Both the position numbers and the translations under genes were made by a program. The notes beneath the pieces are model-generated. The model was not told the DNA's origin. It saw nothing but the letters and a program-made list of their open reading frames with translations, and ran no database searches. Shown here piece after piece: positions 36,841-45,355 of a stretch of 64,000 bases of DNA. The number at the start of each line of letters is the position of its first letter. Within the stretch, counting starts at the first letter, position 1. The DNA lies in the NCBI RefSeq assembly GCF_900111365.1, contig NZ_FOGZ01000017.1, forward strand, positions 1-64,000, given 5' to 3'. The DNA is from Propionibacterium cyclohexanicum (GTDB lineage Bacteria; Actinomycetota; Actinomycetes; Propionibacteriales; Propionibacteriaceae).

Positions 36841-37382
36841 GTGCACCGCACAGCGCCGTCATCTCCGTGCACCCCGAGCGCACCGCCAACCCGGACACGC
36901 TGCGCTGGGTGGTGTGCCATATACCGATGCCCTTCGCCGGCCCGCTGCAGACCGCTCCGGGGCTCGGTGAGCTCATCGGCACAGTGGTCAGCCGAGCCAG
37001 GGTGAATGCCGACTCGATCGACATCACCCTGGCACCCGGGCACGACTGGCGCGCCGACGGTGCCGCAGTGCGTCATGGCCTCGTAGTGGCCCTGGCGCGC
37101 ACCGATGAGTGGGTCGGGGGCGCCGATGCCAGCCGTCTGGGCCCCGACGATGTCCTGCGGCTGTGTGCCTGCGAGCTCATCGATGGGCCGGTGGGCGCGA
37201 TCGCCACTGTGCACGGCGGCAGTATCGAGCTCGTCGACGTCAGCGACGGCGTGGTGACCGTGCGGATGCACGGCGCCTGCCGTGGATGCCCCGCTGCCGC
37301 GATCACCATGCATCAGCGACTCGAGAGTCAGCTGCGGCGCAAGGTTCCCTCCCTGCGGGAGGTGGTGAGCACCGCTGCCTGA
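36837..37382 (+). CDS. NifU C-terminal-domain (Nfu-like) protein in the Feo operon
   Basis: 181 residues. The last 75 are an Nfu domain with the Cys pair in ACRGCPAAAITMHQRL after HGGSIELVDVSDGVVTVRMH. The first 100 residues have no match I recognise and contain a Cys in CHIP and another pair near RLCACEL. Nfu domains carry or transfer Fe-S clusters. The ATG overlaps the feoB stop (ATGA), so it is made with FeoB and may take the place of FeoC or use the imported iron directly. That link is inference. Confidence 0.85.
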   Translation: MSAPHSAVISVHPERTANPDTLRWVVCHIPMPFAGPLQTAPGLGELIGTVVSRARVNADSIDITLAPGHDWRADGAAVRHGLVVALARTDEWVGGADASRLGPDDVLRLCACELIDGPVGAIATVHGGSIELVDVSDGVVTVRMHGACRGCPAAAITMHQRLESQLRRKVPSLREVVSTAA

Positions 37383-37402
37383 GTGCCGCCTCCCGGTGTG
37401 GC

Positions 37403-37420
37403 AGGCGGCGCGCGCCGCCT
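37403..37420 (+). terminator. 18-bp perfect palindrome after the Feo operon
   Basis: AGGCGGCGCGCGCCGCCT is its own reverse complement and can form a strong 7-bp stem with a 4-base loop, 21 bases after the nfu stop. No T-run. It probably ends the Feo transcript ahead of galK. Confidence 0.5.
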
Positions 37421-37487
37421 CCCCGGGTGGCAGGCGTGCGAGTGCCGGCGTGGGCCCTGGAAGCGGCGATGTGGGAGAGTGGTGCTC

Positions 37488-37565
37488 ATGTCTTTCGGGG
37501 TGAACAGCGGATGCGCCGTAGCGGTCGGTATCGGCCATCGGCCGATCGTCGGGCGGCGACACTGA
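37488..37565 (+). CDS. 25-codon ORF abutting galK (possible leader peptide)
   Basis: ATG 37488 is preceded by GGGAGAG with good spacing and reads MSFGVNSGCAVAVGIGHRPI plus five residues to a TGA ending at 37565, one base before the galK GTG. galK has only a GAGG-like site inside this stop region, so translation of the small ORF could feed ribosomes into galK. There is no run of one codon type suggesting amino-acid attenuation. Could be chance. Confidence 0.35.
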   Translation: MSFGVNSGCAVAVGIGHRPIVGRRH

Positions 37566-37566
37566 G

Positions 37567-38730
37567 GTGAGGCCCCAGACGATCCGCGCAGCTTTCGAAC
37601 GGCACTACGGCCTGGCCCCGAAGGGAATCTGGTCCGCCCCCGGCCGGTTCAATCTCGTGGGCGAGCACACTGACTACAATCGCGGTTTCTGTCTCCCCGT
37701 GCCGCTGGACCGGCGCACCTATGTGGCAGCCCGGCCTCGGCGCGATGACCGCGTCCGCCTCACCTCGCTGGAAGTGGAGGGAGACGTCGACCTGCACCTC
37801 GGTGAGGTGAGCGCCCTGCGTCCTGGGGGCTGGGGCAGCTACGCGGCCGGAACGCTGTGGGCGCTGCGCCAGGCCGGCCACCACGTGCGCGGCGTGGACA
37901 TCCTCGTCGGCTCCGACCTGCTCATCGGCGCCGGACTGTCGAGCTCGGCGGCCCTCGAATGCTCGGTTGCGGCGGCGATGAGCGATCTGTTCGGTCTGGG
38001 GCTGCTCGCCGACGATGCCGGGCGGGCCAGGCTGGCCGAGATCTGCCAGACCGCCGAGAACGTCATCGCCCAGGCACCCACCGGCGGGGTCGACCAGACC
38101 TCTGCGCTGCGAGGGCGAAGCGGCCATGCGCTGCTCATCGACTTCCTCAGCGGGGAATTGCGTCCCGCGCCGTATCGTCCCCACGACGACGGCGTCGAGG
38201 TGCTCATCATCGACACCGCAACCCGCCATGCACTGTCCTCGGGACACTTCGGCAACCGTCACGCCGAGTGCGACCGGATCGCGGCGATCCTCGGGGTGGA
38301 CTGCCTGCGGCGCATCGACGTGGACCACCTGCCGGCGGCGATGAAGCAGTTGTCCGATGCCACGCTGGCACGGCGCTTGCGCCATGTCGTGACCGAGAAC
38401 GCGCGAGCGGTGGCAATGGCCGATGCCCTCGACCGGGGTGACTGGAGGTCCGTCGGAGCCGGGATGACGGCCGCGCACGCATCCATGCGCGACGATCTGC
38501 AGGTGAGTCTGCCGCAGATCGATCTTGCCGTGGACACCGCGCTGGCGGCCGGGGCATGGGGCGCCCGGCTGGTGGGCGGAGGTTTCGGCGGCTGTGTGCT
38601 GGCCGTCGTGCCGATCGACCGTACGCAGGCCGCAGCGCAGGCCGTGGCCGATGCCTATGCGCGGGCCGGCTATGCGTCACCGCGTGGTTTCGCGGCGCGC
38701 GCAGGCGACCCGGCCCACCGGGATCTGTGA
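37567..38730 (+). CDS. galK: galactokinase
   Basis: Phosphorylates galactose at C1 with ATP (Leloir pathway). 387 residues of the GHMP kinase fold: galactose signature APGRFNLVGEHTDYNRGF near residue 27, ATP loop GAGLSSSAALECSVA near 120, and the C-terminal GARLVGGGFGGCVLAVV. GTG 37567 fits family length. No galT or galE is adjacent, so the rest of the pathway is elsewhere. A GH2 glycosidase at 52-54 kb could in principle supply galactose. Confidence 0.95.
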   Translation: MRPQTIRAAFERHYGLAPKGIWSAPGRFNLVGEHTDYNRGFCLPVPLDRRTYVAARPRRDDRVRLTSLEVEGDVDLHLGEVSALRPGGWGSYAAGTLWALRQAGHHVRGVDILVGSDLLIGAGLSSSAALECSVAAAMSDLFGLGLLADDAGRARLAEICQTAENVIAQAPTGGVDQTSALRGRSGHALLIDFLSGELRPAPYRPHDDGVEVLIIDTATRHALSSGHFGNRHAECDRIAAILGVDCLRRIDVDHLPAAMKQLSDATLARRLRHVVTENARAVAMADALDRGDWRSVGAGMTAAHASMRDDLQVSLPQIDLAVDTALAAGAWGARLVGGGFGGCVLAVVPIDRTQAAAQAVADAYARAGYASPRGFAARAGDPAHRDL

Positions 38731-38749
38731 GGGCTCGGCGAGCCGGGGC

Positions 38750-40183
38750 TCAGGGAGCCGTCGGTGCGCAGGCCGGGCGAGCCGAGATGGTTCCGGGCCG
38801 GCGCAGGATCACCAGGCCGTCCTCGCCGCCGATGGGCAGATAGCCCGCTCGCAGATAGACCGCCTCGTGGGACTGCGGTGTGCCCATCTGGTAACTCACC
38901 TCGGCGTGGGTGAGATCGAGGATCACGTAGTCGGGGGGTGGCTGGGCCACGCCTGGCAGCGTCGTCCGGTTGCTCTTGGTGAGCCGGGGAGCGAGCCGGT
39001 CATCGACCGCCACGCAGGTGTCGGGAGGAATCGCCTCGACGGCCTGCTGTTGCGCCTCGATGTGGGGGGTCCGCCGCCACGCGGGGTAGATCAGACGGCC
39101 CAGCGGATGATTTGTGGGGCTCAGCACCAGCCCGAGGAGCACCGTGCCGGCGAGCGTGATCGCCAGGATCTTCGCGCCGAGCCTGCGGCGTTGTGGCGGG
39201 AGATGCCGCAGGGCGTCGATCGCCGCGCAGAACAGGATCACCCAGATCGGTGCGGAGTAGTGAAATTGGGGTGTCCACAGGTGGGGCCGCGAGGAGAGGA
39301 AGCGCTCTGCAAGGAGCGGAAGGGCCAGGAGCGTATAGCGCGAAGCGAAGGGCAGCAGGAGCAGCGGGAGGAAGAGCCATGCCCAGGTGCTGAGCTTGAC
39401 CACCGGGACGAACAGCAGCTCCACGGTGCGCAAGGGGTGGGTGACGATGAAGGCGGCCGCCGACGGTGCATCGGGGCCCAGCTCGCGGAAGGTCCAGTAG
39501 GCGAAGCTGCCATGGGCGTTGAAGTGCGGCACGATCACTGTGGTGACCACCACGAAAGCGACGGCGCCGGCGGCGCCCAACGCAGCACCGAGCCATCGCC
39601 GGGGCGCCCGGAGGAGGCGGATGAGGCCGACGAGCGCCACCACTGCTCCCATGTCCTCGCGCACCCCGAGCAGCACCAGGCAGCACACCACGAGGGGTAC
39701 ATCCCGGCGCCTCTCGAGGGCAAGGATCACACCAGCCAGCAGCGGGACGGCAAAGGCGATCTCGTGAAAATCGAAGTCGATCATCGTCTGGACAGGCCAG
39801 GCGAAGCTGTAGCCGGCCAGCAGCAGGAGGCGGGTGGAGCGCTCGAATCGGTCGCCGAGCACCGCGTGGACGATGGGGATGCTCGCCGCGACGAGCCCCG
39901 CCTGGGCGATGGGCAGAACCCGGGGGTCGTCCCACAGCCAGTACAGCGGGGCAAGCACTGCGATGATCGGGTGGAAATGATCCCCGAGCAGGTTGTAGCG
40001 GATGCCCTTGAGGGCCACATAGGGCGGCTGGAAGTGGGAGTACTGGCGCACGGCCTGATCGAAGATCCCCAGGTCGTAGCCGGCCGGCAGGAACTGGGGG
40101 AAACGGCTCAGGGAATAGACCGCGTAGAGCAGGAAGGCCCCGAGCGTCAGGAGGCGCACGGCGAGCGTCTCGTCTCGCACCAC
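38750..40183 (-). CDS. DUF2079 multi-pass membrane protein
   Basis: 477 residues, about nine or ten membrane helices and a C-terminal extracytoplasmic portion. Conserved DUF2079 segments include QFLPAGYDLGIFDQAVRQYS, HFHPIIAVLAPLYWLWDDPR and FDFHEIAFAVPLLAGV. The family resembles membrane glycosyltransferases of the GT-C fold, with no proven function. The GTG start is tentative. It follows the second kinase gene on the same strand after 102 bases, so it may be co-transcribed with the growth operon. Confidence 0.85.
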   Translation of the reverse strand: MVRDETLAVRLLTLGAFLLYAVYSLSRFPQFLPAGYDLGIFDQAVRQYSHFQPPYVALKGIRYNLLGDHFHPIIAVLAPLYWLWDDPRVLPIAQAGLVAASIPIVHAVLGDRFERSTRLLLLAGYSFAWPVQTMIDFDFHEIAFAVPLLAGVILALERRRDVPLVVCCLVLLGVREDMGAVVALVGLIRLLRAPRRWLGAALGAAGAVAFVVVTTVIVPHFNAHGSFAYWTFRELGPDAPSAAAFIVTHPLRTVELLFVPVVKLSTWAWLFLPLLLLPFASRYTLLALPLLAERFLSSRPHLWTPQFHYSAPIWVILFCAAIDALRHLPPQRRRLGAKILAITLAGTVLLGLVLSPTNHPLGRLIYPAWRRTPHIEAQQQAVEAIPPDTCVAVDDRLAPRLTKSNRTTLPGVAQPPPDYVILDLTHAEVSYQMGTPQSHEAVYLRAGYLPIGGEDGLVILRRPGTISARPACAPTAP

Positions 40184-40285
40184 CCGGCGAATGGCGCGAC
40201 GCCCCCACCTGCGCCGCGCAGCGGTACTGGGGATTTCCTACTCCTTCCCACGTCGGGGAACTCACCGGCGAGGCCGGCCGGTGCC

Positions 40286-41971
40286 CTAGGCAGGTCCCTG
40301 TTCGGCGTCCTTGGTGGGTGAGCTCCCGGAATTGTCCGACACTGTGCCGGGGGAGTGCGTCGGCGTGGCCGGCGTGGGCACCTGCTGGCGGGCCGGTGGG
40401 CCGGAAGGCGTCGGCTCGGCGGCCTGGGCGGTGGTCGGCGCCGCCGGTGGGGGAGTCGGGGTGTCGTCCGGATTCGTCGTCGATGCCCCGCCGGTGTCGG
40501 GTGCGGCGGTGGTGGCGGGCGGCAGATAGCCGGACGAGGTGGACACCGGCTGGTCTGATGCCGCCGTGGTCTGCTCGCCGGTGGATGTGGTGTTCTCGAC
40601 CGTGGATGTTGCCGTCGTGGTGGACGACTGGGTTTCGGTCGCTGTCACCGTCGTCGACGGTGCCGGGGGCACCTCGCGACGCCCCTGGGCCCACGCCATC
40701 CACACCGCGAGCGCCAGGACGAGCAGGATGGCGACGGCGAGCGCGATGCGGCGGACCCGGGCAGCAGACTGGCTGGCCTGCTTGCCGGCCGCTCTGGGCG
40801 GCTGCCCGCCTGGCGGGCGCCCCGAGCTGGCGCTCTCGTGCTCGGCGGACAGGGGGGTCGGTACCAGGGAACCGGGAGCCTGACCGGCCGGCAGGGCAGC
40901 GGTGGCTTCCTCGGGCGGCTGGGCGCCGGTCGCGTCGGTGGCCGGCAGGGCGCGAGTCGGCTGATCGGCGCCCGGGGCCGGCGCCAGCTGGACCATCGGC
41001 GCGGCCTGCGGGTCGGCGGCGATCGCCTGCAGCGCCTGCTCGGTGGTGCGCGCATCGGGACGATCCCCGGGGTTCTTCGCCAGCAGGGCGGTGACCAGGG
41101 CGTCGAGCGCAAGGGGGCAGTCGGCGCGCAGCTCGCGCAGCGGTGTGGGCCGGTCGTACACCTGGGCGCGCGCCACTGCGATGGGCGATTCGCCGGGGAA
41201 GGGCGGGTGCCCGGTGACCACCGTCGTCATGAGGCAGCCGAAGGAATACATGTCCGAGGCCGAGTTCACCCGCTCGCCCGAGGCCTGCTCCGGTGACATG
41301 TAGGCGGCTGAACCGATGGCTGTCATGGTGCTCGTCAGCGCGGTGGCGCCCTGGTCATTGAGCCGGGCGATCCCGAAGTCGACGAGCTTGGGGATGGCCT
41401 GCAGGCTGTCGGAGTCGAGCACCACATTGGCGGGCTTCACATCGCGGTGCGTCACGCCGATCGCGTGTGCGGCCCGCAGCCCGGCGGCCACCTGCGCCAA
41501 GAGGGGGACGGCCGCCCTGAAGGGGATCGGCCCCTCGCGGTTCACCAGGCTCTGCAGGTTCGGGCCGCGGAGAAACTCCATCACGAGGAAGGCCGTGTGC
41601 CCATCGACCCCCGAATCATAGATCTGCACGATGTTGGGGTGATCGAGGCCGGCTGTCGCAACGGCCTCGCGGCGGAAGCGCGCCTCGGTGCTCGGGTCGG
41701 CGCTGGTGGCCAGGTTGACCGTCTTGATGGCCACTTCGCGCTGCAGCGTCAGGTCGCGTGCCCTCCAGACCTGTCCGACCGAGCCGGCACCGACCCGCTC
41801 GACCAGCTGATAGCGGCCGTGCTCCAATTCGGCGACGGTGGGTTCGGCCTCGACCTGGGAGGGGAGGGGGACGGTGCTCTCCACGAGTGGAGCAGTTCGA
41901 TCCGCAGGCGTGCCTGCCGCGCTCCGGGGATCGCTCGCTCCGGGTGCGGCCGTCTGGTCGTCGCTGCTCAC
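40286..41971 (-). CDS. Ser/Thr protein kinase without PASTA repeats (PknA-like position)
   Basis: 561 residues from GTG 41971 (GGGAGAATG site). The kinase domain (about 50-315) has VGAGSVGQVWRARD, VAIKTV, HRDVKPANVVLD and DFGIARL. A Pro/Ala/Gln linker leads to one membrane helix (IALAVAILLVLALAVWMAWA, about 410), and the extracellular part is a Ser/Thr/Pro-rich tail with no PASTA domain. In mycobacteria the PASTA-less kinase precedes the PASTA kinase; here it follows it. Expected to phosphorylate wall-synthesis and division proteins, including FHA partners. Confidence 0.92.
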   Translation of the reverse strand: MSSDDQTAAPGASDPRSAAGTPADRTAPLVESTVPLPSQVEAEPTVAELEHGRYQLVERVGAGSVGQVWRARDLTLQREVAIKTVNLATSADPSTEARFRREAVATAGLDHPNIVQIYDSGVDGHTAFLVMEFLRGPNLQSLVNREGPIPFRAAVPLLAQVAAGLRAAHAIGVTHRDVKPANVVLDSDSLQAIPKLVDFGIARLNDQGATALTSTMTAIGSAAYMSPEQASGERVNSASDMYSFGCLMTTVVTGHPPFPGESPIAVARAQVYDRPTPLRELRADCPLALDALVTALLAKNPGDRPDARTTEQALQAIAADPQAAPMVQLAPAPGADQPTRALPATDATGAQPPEEATAALPAGQAPGSLVPTPLSAEHESASSGRPPGGQPPRAAGKQASQSAARVRRIALAVAILLVLALAVWMAWAQGRREVPPAPSTTVTATETQSSTTTATSTVENTTSTGEQTTAASDQPVSTSSGYLPPATTAAPDTGGASTTNPDDTPTPPPAAPTTAQAAEPTPSGPPARQQVPTPATPTHSPGTVSDNSGSSPTKDAEQGPA

Positions 41972-41976
41972 GTGCT

Positions 41977-42065
41977 CATTCTCCCGCCTGCATGTGGATG
42001 GTGACTCCAGGGCACTGGGCCGGTGCGGTCCTGCGACCATTCTCCCGCCTGCATGTGGATGGTGA
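41977..42065 (-). repeat. 28-bp direct repeat before the second kinase gene
   Basis: CATTCTCCCGCCTGCATGTG and the next 8 bases are identical at 41977-42004 and 42038-42065, 61 bases apart. Both copies lie between the stop of the PASTA kinase and the start of the second kinase. On the minus strand the proximal copy supplies the GCGGGAGAATG ribosome site of the second kinase and the distal copy duplicates it. Confidence 0.9.
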
Positions 42066-42090
42066 GTTTACGCCCGGTGACTGACATCGT

Positions 42091-43899
42091 TCAGGGTGTC
42101 TGGCTGCCGGTGGCGGTGGGCGTGCGCGGACTCGAGCTGTGCGCCGAGGGGCTGGTGGGGCTCGCCGGGGGTGATGACGCAGGAGTGGGCGTGATCGTGG
42201 TGGGAACCACCGAGGGCTCCACGGCGGCGCTGATGGTCACCGCCTCGCTGCGCAGGTAGAGCTGCCCGGCCTTGGGGACCTGGTTGATCACGGTGCCGAC
42301 CACCGCCTCGCTGGTGGGCACCGAGACCACCGTCACCTGGGTGAACCCGGCGGCGGCGAGCGCGGCCACTGCCTGGTCCTGCGTCAGGCCCTTCGTCGAG
42401 ACATCGGGTACTCGCGAACGCCCCGTGGCCCGGTACAGCGTCACCTGGGTCGACGGGTCGACCATCGAGCCGACCGCCGGGTCGGTGGCCACGATGGTGC
42501 CGGCCACATCGGTGATCTTCTCCTGGTCTTCGCTGGCATCGCGGGTCGTGACGATCGAGAAGCCGGCCGCCTTGAGAGCCGCGCGCGCCTCGTCCTCGGT
42601 CTTTCCGCGCACATCGGGGATGGTGCCGTTTGCCGGGCCCTGGTTGACGACGATCGTCACGGTGGAACCGACGGGGACCGTGGCATCTGCCACGGGATTC
42701 GAGGACAGCACCCGGCCCTTGGTGTCGACCGGGCCCGTGGTCTGTTGCACCTGCGAATCAAGATTGGCGTTCTTCAGCGTGGACACCGCCTGGTCCTGGG
42801 TGAATCCGATCACCGCGGGCACGCTGGTCGTCTTCGGCTCCTTGCTCGACTCGTTGAGCCGGTATGCCGCGATTCCCATCACGGTCAGCAGGATCGCAAG
42901 GAGCGCCAGCAGGATGATGGTGGGCACTGAGACGCGGCGCTTGGGCTTGCGCTGCACCTGTTGGCCTGTGCTGCGCTGTGGGGTGGCGGCCTCGGATTGC
43001 AGCTCGGCGGGGCGGTTCGCCACGACGACCGGAATCTGCGCGGTGACCTGGCCGCCGGTGAGCAGACGCGAGATGTCGTCGCGCATTGCGCGGGCATCCT
43101 GGTAGCGGTCTGCCGGGCTCTTCGCGAGAGCCTTCATCGTCACCGCGTCCATCTCGGGGGTCAGCTCGGGATCGATCTGGCTCGGTGGCACCGCTTGCTC
43201 GCGCACGTGCTGGTAGGCCACCGCCACTGGGGAGTCCCCGACGAAGGGCGGGCGTCCGGTGAGCAACTCGTAGAGCAGGCACCCTGCCGAATAGATATCG
43301 GAGCGTGCGTCCACGGTCTCCCCGCGGGCCTGCTCCGGGGAGAGATACTGCGCCGTGCCGATCACCGCCGCCGTCTGGGTCATCGTGGCGGAGGTGTCGG
43401 CCACGGCCCGGGCGATGCCGAAGTCCATCACCTTGACCTGGCCGGTCGGCGTGATCATGACATTCGCGGGCTTGATGTCACGGTGGATGATGCCGTGCTT
43501 GTGGGAATAGGTGAGGGCATCGAGCACGCCCTGGGTGTACACCAGCGCCCGGTCCGGGACGATGGTGCGCCCCTCCCGCAGCATCTCGCGCAGGGTGCGC
43601 CCGCCGACCAGTTCCATGACGATGTAGGGCAGCAGGATGCCGGTCGTGGGATCGACCTGACTGCCCGTGTCGTAGACGGAGACGATGTTGGGGTGGTTCA
43701 AGCCTGCCGCGGACTGGGCCTCCCGCTCGAAGCGGGAGATGAACGTGGGGTCGGTTGCGAGATCTGCGCGCAGCCGCTTGACCGCCACATCGCGATCGAG
43801 GCGCAGGTCTCGAGCCCGCCAGACCTCGGCCATGCCGCCGCGCCCGATGGTCTCCTGCAGCTCGTAGCGGCCACCGAGCACTGCTGGGGAGGGGCTCAT
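42091..43899 (-). CDS. pknB: Ser/Thr protein kinase PknB with three PASTA domains
   Basis: 602 residues. Kinase domain 10-275 with IGRGGMAEVWRARD, VAVKRL, HRDIKPANVMI, DFGIAR and the activation loop TSATMTQTAAVIGTAQY. A membrane helix lies near 330-350 (TIILLALLAILLTVMGIAAY). Three PASTA repeats follow (starting VPAVIGFTQDQA, IPDVRGKTEDEA, VPDVSTKGLTQDQA) and a Pro/Ser/Thr tail. PASTA domains bind muropeptide or lipid II and couple the kinase to wall synthesis. ATG 43899 with AAGGAG. It lies 28 bases downstream of pbpA. Confidence 0.95.
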   Translation of the reverse strand: MSPSPAVLGGRYELQETIGRGGMAEVWRARDLRLDRDVAVKRLRADLATDPTFISRFEREAQSAAGLNHPNIVSVYDTGSQVDPTTGILLPYIVMELVGGRTLREMLREGRTIVPDRALVYTQGVLDALTYSHKHGIIHRDIKPANVMITPTGQVKVMDFGIARAVADTSATMTQTAAVIGTAQYLSPEQARGETVDARSDIYSAGCLLYELLTGRPPFVGDSPVAVAYQHVREQAVPPSQIDPELTPEMDAVTMKALAKSPADRYQDARAMRDDISRLLTGGQVTAQIPVVVANRPAELQSEAATPQRSTGQQVQRKPKRRVSVPTIILLALLAILLTVMGIAAYRLNESSKEPKTTSVPAVIGFTQDQAVSTLKNANLDSQVQQTTGPVDTKGRVLSSNPVADATVPVGSTVTIVVNQGPANGTIPDVRGKTEDEARAALKAAGFSIVTTRDASEDQEKITDVAGTIVATDPAVGSMVDPSTQVTLYRATGRSRVPDVSTKGLTQDQAVAALAAAGFTQVTVVSVPTSEAVVGTVINQVPKAGQLYLRSEAVTISAAVEPSVVPTTITPTPASSPPASPTSPSAHSSSPRTPTATGSQTP

Positions 43900-43927
43900 G
43901 GGTGGGCTCCTTCGGTCTTTGCTTCGC

Positions 43928-45355
43928 TCATCGCAGGGCCTCGAAGATGGTGCGTGCTGCCGGGGTGGCGTTTCCGCTGACGGTGCCATCACCTCGCTGG
44001 TTGGGATCCGCCAGGAAAACGCTCACCGCCACGTGGCTCTGCTTGTCGAAGCCGGTGAACCACGAGTATGCCGTGGCGCCGGGCAGGTTCTCGGCGGTGC
44101 CCGTCTTGCCGCCAATGGTGTCACCGGCGATCTGGGTTGCGGTTCCGGTGCCCGACTGCACGACGTGCACCATCATCTCCTGCAGGCTGCTCGCGGTCTT
44201 CTGGTCGATCGGGGTGGCGTGCACCGTGGGGCTGTGGCTCTCCAGCACACTCAGATTCTGGTCGCGGATCTGACTGACCACGAAGGGCTCCATCAGTGCG
44301 CCGTTGTTGGCAATGGCTCCTGCCACGCTGGCCATCTGCAGAGGGCTGGCCGCCACGTCGTACTGGCCGATCGAGCTCATGGCCAGCGAGGCCTGCGTCA
44401 GATTCGACGGGAAGGTGCTGCGCGCCGGATTCAGCTCGCCTCCCAAGGAGCTGTCGAAGCCGAACTTCTCGGCCATCGCCCGCAGCTTGTCGGCTCCCAA
44501 TCCCATCCCGATATTGGCGAAGGCCGTATTGCAGGAGACCGTCAGGGCGTGGTCCATCGTGATACGGGTGCCGCCGCAGTTCACGGCGTTGGGCAGGCTC
44601 TTGTCCGAGTCCGGCAAGGGCAGGGTGACCGGGGAGTCGACCATGGTGTCGGGCGTCATGCCGTTCTCCAGGGCCGCCGCGGCCGTGATGAGCTTGAAGG
44701 TGGAGCCGGGCGGGTAGATCTCCTGGGTTGCGCGGTCGAGCATCGGCTGAGCCGGATCGGTGGTGAGCGCCTTCCAGGCCTGCTGGGTGGCGTTGAGGTC
44801 GGTGCTCGACAGCTGGGAGGGGTCATAGCTGGGAGTGCTCACCCAGGCCAGCACCGCACCGGTGGTGTAGTCAATGGCGATGGCTGCTCCGGTGCGCCCG
44901 CCCAGGGCCGCCCAGGCGGCCTGCTGGGCCTTGGCGTTGATCGTGGTCTGCACGGTGGCGCCCTCGGTCTGCTTGCCGCTGAGGCCGTTGAGCAATCGGC
45001 TGAGGAACTGCGAATCGTCGCTGCCCGACAGCTCCTGGTTGAAGGTGCGCTCCAGGCCGGAGCGCCCGTAGATGTAGGAGAAGTAGCCGGTCACAGGCGC
45101 ATAGAGCTGGCCCTCGGGATAGCGCCGTTCCAGGGAGAAACGGGTGCCCTGCACCGGAACGCTCTGGGCGACGGCGGTATTGCCCACCAGGATCGGGCCG
45201 CGGGGGGAGTTGAACTGGGAGTCGGTGACGCGCCGGTTGGCAGGATCGTTGAGCAGTCCCGGGCTCCGCACGGCGTAGTTGAAGGTGACATTGGCCAACA
45301 GCGCGAAGAACATCACCGCTGCCAGGATCGAGACGCGCCGGATCGCGTTGTTCAT
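43928..45355 (-). CDS. pbpA: penicillin-binding protein, class B transpeptidase PbpA
   Basis: 475 residues. N-terminal anchor (VSILAAVMFFALLANVTFNY) and transpeptidase domain with the catalytic Ser in PGSTFKLITAAAAL, SxN in SCNTAFANIG and GGKTGTAEN. Cross-links peptidoglycan with its RodA partner. ATG 45355 overlaps the rodA stop by 4 bases; the same frame stays open far upstream inside rodA, which is a shadow. Operon position matches PbpA of mycobacteria and streptomycetes. Confidence 0.95.
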   Translation of the reverse strand: MNNAIRRVSILAAVMFFALLANVTFNYAVRSPGLLNDPANRRVTDSQFNSPRGPILVGNTAVAQSVPVQGTRFSLERRYPEGQLYAPVTGYFSYIYGRSGLERTFNQELSGSDDSQFLSRLLNGLSGKQTEGATVQTTINAKAQQAAWAALGGRTGAAIAIDYTTGAVLAWVSTPSYDPSQLSSTDLNATQQAWKALTTDPAQPMLDRATQEIYPPGSTFKLITAAAALENGMTPDTMVDSPVTLPLPDSDKSLPNAVNCGGTRITMDHALTVSCNTAFANIGMGLGADKLRAMAEKFGFDSSLGGELNPARSTFPSNLTQASLAMSSIGQYDVAASPLQMASVAGAIANNGALMEPFVVSQIRDQNLSVLESHSPTVHATPIDQKTASSLQEMMVHVVQSGTGTATQIAGDTIGGKTGTAENLPGATAYSWFTGFDKQSHVAVSVFLADPNQRGDGTVSGNATPAARTIFEALR

